NCBI GenBank assembly: GCA_964019165.1
Contig: OZ025275.1
Coordinates: 13,078,874-13,142,873 of the forward strand
DNA length: 64,000 nt
Source of the DNA: Mastigias papua
Taxonomy: Eukaryota; Cnidaria; Scyphozoa; Rhizostomeae; Mastigiidae
Direction: 5' to 3'
Positions 45,173 through 64,000 of the stretch are shown here, piece by piece. The position numbers and the translations under genes were made by a program. The notes beneath the pieces were generated by a model that saw only the letters and a list, made by a program, of their open reading frames with translations, was not told the DNA's origin and did not search any database. Positions within the stretch are counted from its first letter, which is position 1. Each line of letters opens with the position of its first letter.

Positions 45173-47199
45173 TCTTTGTAGCAAAACCCCTTTGATTGAG
45201 ATACTCATCGTGATGCCAATAACCATCATTGCTCATTCGTTTTACTTTTATGACGACAAGATGACTTCGCTCTTATAAGCGAATGTAAAAGGCGTTGTCA
45301 GAGAACCTTTCTTAAGGCCTCCGCCCAATACCACCTGTTTTCAGAGCACACTTTCTTTTTTAAGAATACAGTTTAAAAGAATACCAAGGCTCAAGGTCGC
45401 TGAAATTTATGAATAATTGAAAAATAATGCAAAGCTCAAGTTTCATCAAGGGTGAAATTTTGCTTATTTTGGTTTTCATTAAGAAACAAAGCAAATGTGA
45501 GCTTCACTTATCCTGTTTTGTAGTCATTGAGCTATGATGAGACTCAGCAACTCTGCTAGGAGTGTCAGTTACACATTTCTTACTTTGAAAATATATTAGT
45601 GTTAATGCTTTAAATACTTTAAGAATAATTTAAGAATATTCTTAGGCTCAAAATTTCGAGGCTTATCGAAAAATTAGATGTCCTTATAAAAAGTGTGTAT
45701 GGAGTGATAAACTTTCTGATAGGTTTGTTTTGGGGGTATTTTTGTGGTCATATTTGCATATCAAGTTAATGGTAGCCCCGTTGTTCATTTCTTCCCTCTT
45801 GTTGAAATATTTACTCACAATGTGTGTCAATGGGCCAGCATATGTTATTTACAGAGAATTTTAGAACTTTCTTCCTAGATTGCTTCGGTTTATTGCAGGG
45901 GATTGCCGTGAAGGGGAGGCTCAAGGGCTTCGTCCCTTTTTGTTAAAACGAGGGGAGTTTCTTTGGTGCTCAGCCCCCTTTCATGCAAACGCATGCTGCT
46001 GAGCTTTTAACTTTGTAATATGAACCAACCATTTGTTATGGGTTTACGTATATTTGGCGTCAATTACATTGAACCTATTTCAACAACATCTTGAGTGTGG
46101 TCATGTAGCCGAGGGAGATGCTTATAGCATAACACCCCCGTCTTAATTTTTCAGACGGCATCCCTGCTTATGATGGATGTTCGTGTAGGTTTACAGGTGA
46201 TGTTTCTGATCTTACAAAACAAGCGTACAATTCAAGCAAAAAGGGCACATTTCATTTTGAAGGGATACCATATACCTCACTGCCCCCTGTGATTATTCTC
46301 GCGTGCAAAAAAGCTCTGTTCCCCTTGGGACACAAGCACGCCTCACCAGGCTTTTGAAGGCATGTTTATGACTTTCTACATTCTGAGATGATGATGGTTG
46401 AATGGAGAAACACTTTTGGGGTCTCATTTAGTGGCAAGTGTCTTCTTTGTTGGTAAGTTCTCTCTTCAAAATGAAACTCCGTGAACGATTTATCTACATC
46501 CTTTGAGCAATTTTTTTTACATCCTTTGAGTCTGTCCTGGCTAGCACACAGTATTATTTAAGTGCAAACATTCTCCGGTTTCGTTCTCAAATTGTTCTTT
46601 AAATCTGCAGGAAAATATACACTGTATCGCTAGTAACTCAACTCACATATATTTATCGCAAAAATATGCTTTAGTTGTATGGCCAACAAGGTGATACTGT
46701 CTTGCAACGAAAGTTGTTGAAAATCTGCATTCTTTGGTTTGGGTGCGGAGAAGTTCATTCTTTCTGGCGCATACGTAGGCCTAAAGTCATAAAGTATTAC
46801 TGACGGAATAATCAACAAATTATGGCGCGTGCGCGGATGAAAGCTCTCAGTATTAGGCGGGAAGATATTCCTCGCCCACTACAAAGAATGCTGCTTAGAT
46901 TTGTCTGAGTTAAGTACGACAATTTACTGTCCGACTCTTTTCAGTACACTCGCAGTATAAGTGGTTCGGCCATTTTTGCCCACACAGAATTCGTCATATC
47001 TCCTGTAGAAGTAGTAGGATATTGTATGCAGGGGAATTTCAAAAATATGAACTGAACTAACTGAACTGAAGTTGCTGCTAGGTTGGTTCTGTTTTGTTTT
47101 TGCAGCGCTACATTCTCCCGATCTTCCTTTGCTTCATTTGAGCGTTTTTCTATTGACTGTGAGCTGTGTAGCAATTTAGTTAGATAATTATTTGATTAT
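45173..47199. other. intergenic, no recognisable feature
   Basis: AT-rich. Short ORFs only, none protein-like. A stretch with AACTGAACTAACTGAACTG near 47050 resembles a LINE tail. Confidence 0.4.
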
Positions 47200-47940
47200 T
47201 ATTTGATGCAATAACTGACAAGCAACACAAAGATTTCATAAAGCAAGAGCTCCCTCTAAAAGTCAAACAAAGAAACCTGAACGTCAATGTTGAAAAAACT
47301 GAAGAATTTTGTGTTGGCACAGATGGGAACGAAGAATGGAAAACCATAAAATATCTAGCAAGCATTCTAGACACTGAAAAAGACATAAAAAGAAGGAAAG
47401 GACTATCGATTGATGCCTTCAATAAATATGAAAAAATTCTATGTAACAGACAAGCATCCATGAAGCTAAAAGTTAGAACGCTAAAAACATTTATATCCGA
47501 TGCTGCTTTACAACTGCGAGATCTGGACCTTAGCCAAGAAATTGGAAGAAAGTATCGATATCTTCCAAAGAAAACTGCTACGTAGAATGCTAAACATCAA
47601 ATTAACGGATAAAATAAGAAATGAAGAAATATATAAAAGATCATATCAAATACCCATCACAACCGAAATAAAGAAACGCCGATTAAACTGGCTTGGGTAC
47701 ATGCTAAGGCTACCAGAAGGAACACCAGCAAAACTAGCTTTCAAAGAACATTTGAAAAAAGCGAAAGGTAACCGAGGAAGACCAAAACATACGTGGATAA
47801 AACAAATAAATAAAGATCTGAAGGCAATAAACAAAACAGTAGACGAATTAACTGAAAACGATTATGAGCGAAAGGAATGGAAGAAAACAGTGGCAAGGCT
47901 AATGTCCTGAAGAAGACGGAAAAGCTATTAAGAAGAAGAA
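47200..47940 (+). mobile_element. degenerate LINE, RT C-terminal region
   Basis: A 136-aa frame (47500-47910) reads LLYNCEIWTLAKKLEESIDI, FQRKLLRRMLNI, RRLNWLGYMLRLPEGTPAKL and GNRGRPKHTWIKQINKDLKA, the standard C-terminal signature of invertebrate non-LTR reverse transcriptases. Upstream frame (from about 47200) is shifted and carries more of the same protein. Confidence 0.85.
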
Positions 47941-48289
47941 TTATTTGATTGTGTTAAAACTATTCGAACACCTCTCCTGATTCCATATAATCCTAGTAGG
48001 GATGAAGAGAAACGAACGATGGTCAGGAAAACGAGCAGGCGTTGTCTTGGGGCTCAGAGTTTGATGGAGCCTTGACAAGTTACTGCCAACAATGAATTAG
48101 AGGGATTCTTAGCAAAGAATTTAGAACGAGTGAGTGTATAAACGTATTTTAACATCTCTACAAGGAACTCAAGGATTATAATGCCCCCAGAAGATAAGAA
48201 ACTCGAAGCAACTGTCCAGGGTCAGATGAAGAAACAAAACCGTTTGTTTGTGATAAACTGTTTAATACAGCACAATACAAAACAGATAC

Positions 48290-50040
48290 CTTGACAATTT
48301 TATTCAATAAAGTTTTATACAATCACTGTCATCTAAAGCTAAAAAAGCAAAGCTGCCATCTTGGTAAAGTACATTGAATTCATTAAGCATGAAGTATCCT
48401 ATAGATCATTTCATTAATCAATATTTACAGACGATACACCTTACAGCAAAACTAGCTTAAAACAGAAACTACTAACAACAAAATACAACGTAAAACAAGG
48501 TAATAGCAAATTACATCGTGTAGCGCCCATCGCTGGTCTTCCAAGGGTTCGTCTTTAGGGTTATGTCGGTAGATATGCTTTTAAGTGCTTTTTCAAAAAC
48601 AGGCATATGACTAATTCATCTGATAGTTTTTGGCAGGTCATTCCGACTCTTCGCAGCACTGAAGCCGAAGCACTTTTCTGTGAACTCAAATTTAGGTCTT
48701 ATAATCAGAAGTTTGTCACAGCGTCAGAGTTTCTTGTTTGATAATTTGAAACTTGAGATCTGCATGTGAATCTACTATCCAATTTTTCAGGACATTGTCC
48801 GTTTAACATTTAATGCGGCATCACTAGCTTATCGTATCTTATCACATAACGGACGTCAAGCCACGCGCAGACCCGCCCATCCCTAATTTTGCAGATTGAA
48901 TGAGCTTACATGCGCGATTCTGAACGGTTTGTAAATGTAAAAGCTTTGTATCTGATACGTTTCCCCAAATCACATTAGCGTACTTTAAGTGACTCTCAAA
49001 AATTGCTTTATAGACTTGAGCCAGCTGAGATTGTGATAAAATACCCCTTAGTCTTCTAGGCGCTGCAAGTCCTGTTTCCTAGATATTTCATACTATTCAC
49101 GTGTGTAAGATGCTCACCGTTTATCTGACATTTGATGTTATCATCCAACGGTTTAATTTACTTGGTATTTTCAAGAAGCATAAACTCACCCCTATTGGCA
49201 TTTAAGCTGAGTTTATTAACGCGCATCTATTCAGAGATATTGGATAGATAAATATTTATAACTTGATGAAGCTCCAACAAATCTGATGCGGCATACATCA
49301 CAGTCGTATCGTCAGCGCACATATTTGGAGATGATTCTTGGAGGCATTGCTCAAAGTTACTTACATACAAAGTAAATAGAAGTGGCCCAAAACATAATTC
49401 TTGTGGAATACCACACTCTTTATTACTTTTGCTAGAACTTTGACCATCCAGAAAGCAAAATTTGCTCTCTGCCAGCTAGATATGTGGCAAACCAATTACG
49501 AGGAACTCCAACAATCCCGCATACAGCAAGCTTTGATAGAAGGATACTTAGGTTGAATGTATCAAATGCTTTCCTAAGGTCGAGAAAGACGCTTATATCC
49601 AGCTTTCGGTTGTCGTTATTCTCATAACAAGATTCTGTCGCATCTATTAAAGAACTTACAGTATCATGCATCTTTTGGAAGGCAAATTTATTAGCAGACA
49701 TTATTTTGTGCTCCTTGACGAAACCATACATTTGATCATGCACAACCTTTTCCGGCAGTCTCGGAAAGACAAAAAGAATAGCTATCGGTCTACAATTATT
49801 CACCTCTGTCCTTTGTCCTGATTTGAAAATAGGTGTCACCCTTGCAATTTTCCACATGTTTGGGAATGGTCCATTTTGTAACTTCAGTGTACAAGACATT
49901 TTAAAATTTTTATGACAAGGAAAAGGATGTGGAACTTTGTGTACAAGAGTAAAGAAATCAAGCCTGACCTTGGGCCTAATGTTCCATACAAACAAACGTG
50001 CAGTCAAAGTCAATTTCTGGATTAAACTGGTCCATAACGT
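48290..50040 (-). mobile_element. degenerate LINE with RT palm
   Basis: Minus strand: ARVTPIFKSGQRTEVNNCRP, ISVFLDLRKAFDTFNLSILL, GVPRNWFATYLAGREQ (frame 50013-49432), then GIPQELCFGPLLFTLYVSNF and MCADDTTVMYAASDLLE (ADD active site preserved). Ends in a 3' region with AATAAA-type signals near 48300. CR1/L2-like. Broken by stops. Confidence 0.85.
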
Positions 50041-50458
50041 ACATAAATTAAAACTCTAATCACTCATAGGATACGTTTTTATAAGAAACCTGACTTAAGG
50101 CCTGGTATTAAAAAGTGTCTTCACATTTGGGCACATTATAGTTCTAAAAGTTTCCAAAGTCTATGAAAAAAATTGCAGTGATAACGAAAGCAAAACGGAC
50201 AACATTCAATTTCTTGTAGTGGCCATAAAGCTTAGCACATGAAACATACTGTAGTGGAAAAGTGTTGAATCTGTGGAGGAAAAAAGGAGTTCCCGAAACT
50301 ATGAAAGATGGCACAGAAATTTCGAAAGTTTCGTACATTGTAGTTCTAAACGTTTCCTAACTTTTAGGGTGTCTAGTACTAGGTTTCTTATAAAAAACGT
50401 ACAAAGCATTCATAATAGATTTCACTTAAAATGGTGCCCAAGGAAGTCCATAATATCA

Positions 50459-50565
50459 GCGTCCACAGGGAGTAAACAATACCAATGTCCATAGGGAATC
50501 TGTACTACCAGTGTCCACAGGAAGGTTTTAATACCAGTGTCCATAAGGAGTCTATAACACCAATG
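50459..50565. repeat. ~34-bp tandem repeat, about 3.5 copies
   Basis: Units of the form GTGTCCACAGGGAGTNNATAATACCA with small changes (CCACAGG, CCATAGG, CCATAAGG). Confidence 0.75.
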
Positions 50566-51142
50566 AATAATAAAATGGTACAAACACTGACAAACATCAT
50601 AATTACCATATCAATGAGGCTTGAGGAGAGGGTTCCATAAGGCAGGTCCAAGTGTGGATGGCCTAAGATAAGATTTGAGGACAATAGTAGAGACGATTGC
50701 AAGACTCGGTTTGCAAAACTTTATTCACATTGAATTCTCCGCCCTAATGATGACAATTGAAGAGTGATATTGTTGTTTATTAACATATACGACTTATCTG
50801 CAAATTTAGAAACTAAGTACACCTGTCGCCTGAGGCGACACCACGAGGGATCTGGGGAACATTTCTCCCCTGTTTTCTTCCTGATCAATTGTGTAATTCA
50901 TCCAAATTCGAATAGAAAAAGTTTGAGGAGGTGAGAGATTTCTAGCAAACTTCAAAGTCATTGTTATGTCATATCATTGCCGTATTTTATAGCCTTTTGT
51001 TACCTTTTCACTGTACATTTTATTACACGATGTAAGAAAGGGCGTGGTCCACAAAAACCCCAAGTCTGCGGTGGCTGGAGTCGCCCTTGCCAGTCGCTTG
51101 CGCTAAAAAAAGTGTTTTTTGGGGTCTAACCACAACACCTCT

Positions 51143-64000
<12,858 letters not shown>

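Larger units (their letters stand above)
43560..47199. other. intergenic after the PKA RI gene
   Basis: No gene supportable. Holds a MITE copy (about 44955-45172) and otherwise AT-rich sequence with short chance frames. Confidence 0.55.

Overview
This is a window of animal (metazoan) genomic DNA: AT-rich, intron-rich, split genes with GT-AG introns of about 0.5-5 kb, long microsatellites, and many decayed LINE, hAT, MITE, SINE and LTR fragments. The gene set (RNase Z, a PIDD1-like death-domain protein, a C7orf50/WKF protein, a SOCS-box beta-propeller protein, a type I PKA regulatory subunit, a PARP14-like macro-PARP) and the repeat style suggest an invertebrate, possibly an early-branching one such as a cnidarian or sponge. 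I cannot fix the species, and that placement is inference.

Layout. 1-7623 (+): the last seven exons of an ELAC2-type tRNase Z, whose 5' part lies off the left edge. 10585-17704 (-): a seven-exon PIDD1-like gene (LRR, ZU5, ZU5, UPA and two tandem death domains). 20458-22170 (+): a C7orf50 homologue. 22469-24445: a non-autonomous hAT element with a perfect 8-bp target duplication, containing a large foldback. 24548-25966 (-): an intronless beta-propeller/SOCS-box gene. 25967-34387: gene-poor, with LINE debris and minisatellites. 34388-43559 (+): a complete eight-exon PKA RI subunit with very long (TA)n, (CA)n and (GAT)n tracts in its introns. 43560-51142: LINE and MITE debris. 51143 to beyond 64000 (-): the 3' part of a macro-PARP whose introns hold nested transposons.

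All exon joins were checked by eye for splice dinucleotides, phase and protein continuity. The PIDD1-like and PKA genes close exactly in frame (1083 and 373 codons plus stop). The genes do not form an operon. Common themes can be named (PIDDosome-type death signalling, Cul5-type ubiquitination, ADP-ribosylation, cAMP signalling, tRNA 3' processing), but there is no evidence that they work together beyond lying close to each other.

Most notable items: the tandem death domains and the HFS/HFT self-cleavage motifs of the PIDD1-like protein; the KH-like/macro/PARP architecture; a TIR transposon inserted inside an LTR-element Gag, with the reading frame showing the exact 3-bp duplication; an LTR starting seven bases inside a splice donor; a 73-bp-arm tRNA-SINE palindrome; and one conserved hairpin tail shared by three LINE copies.
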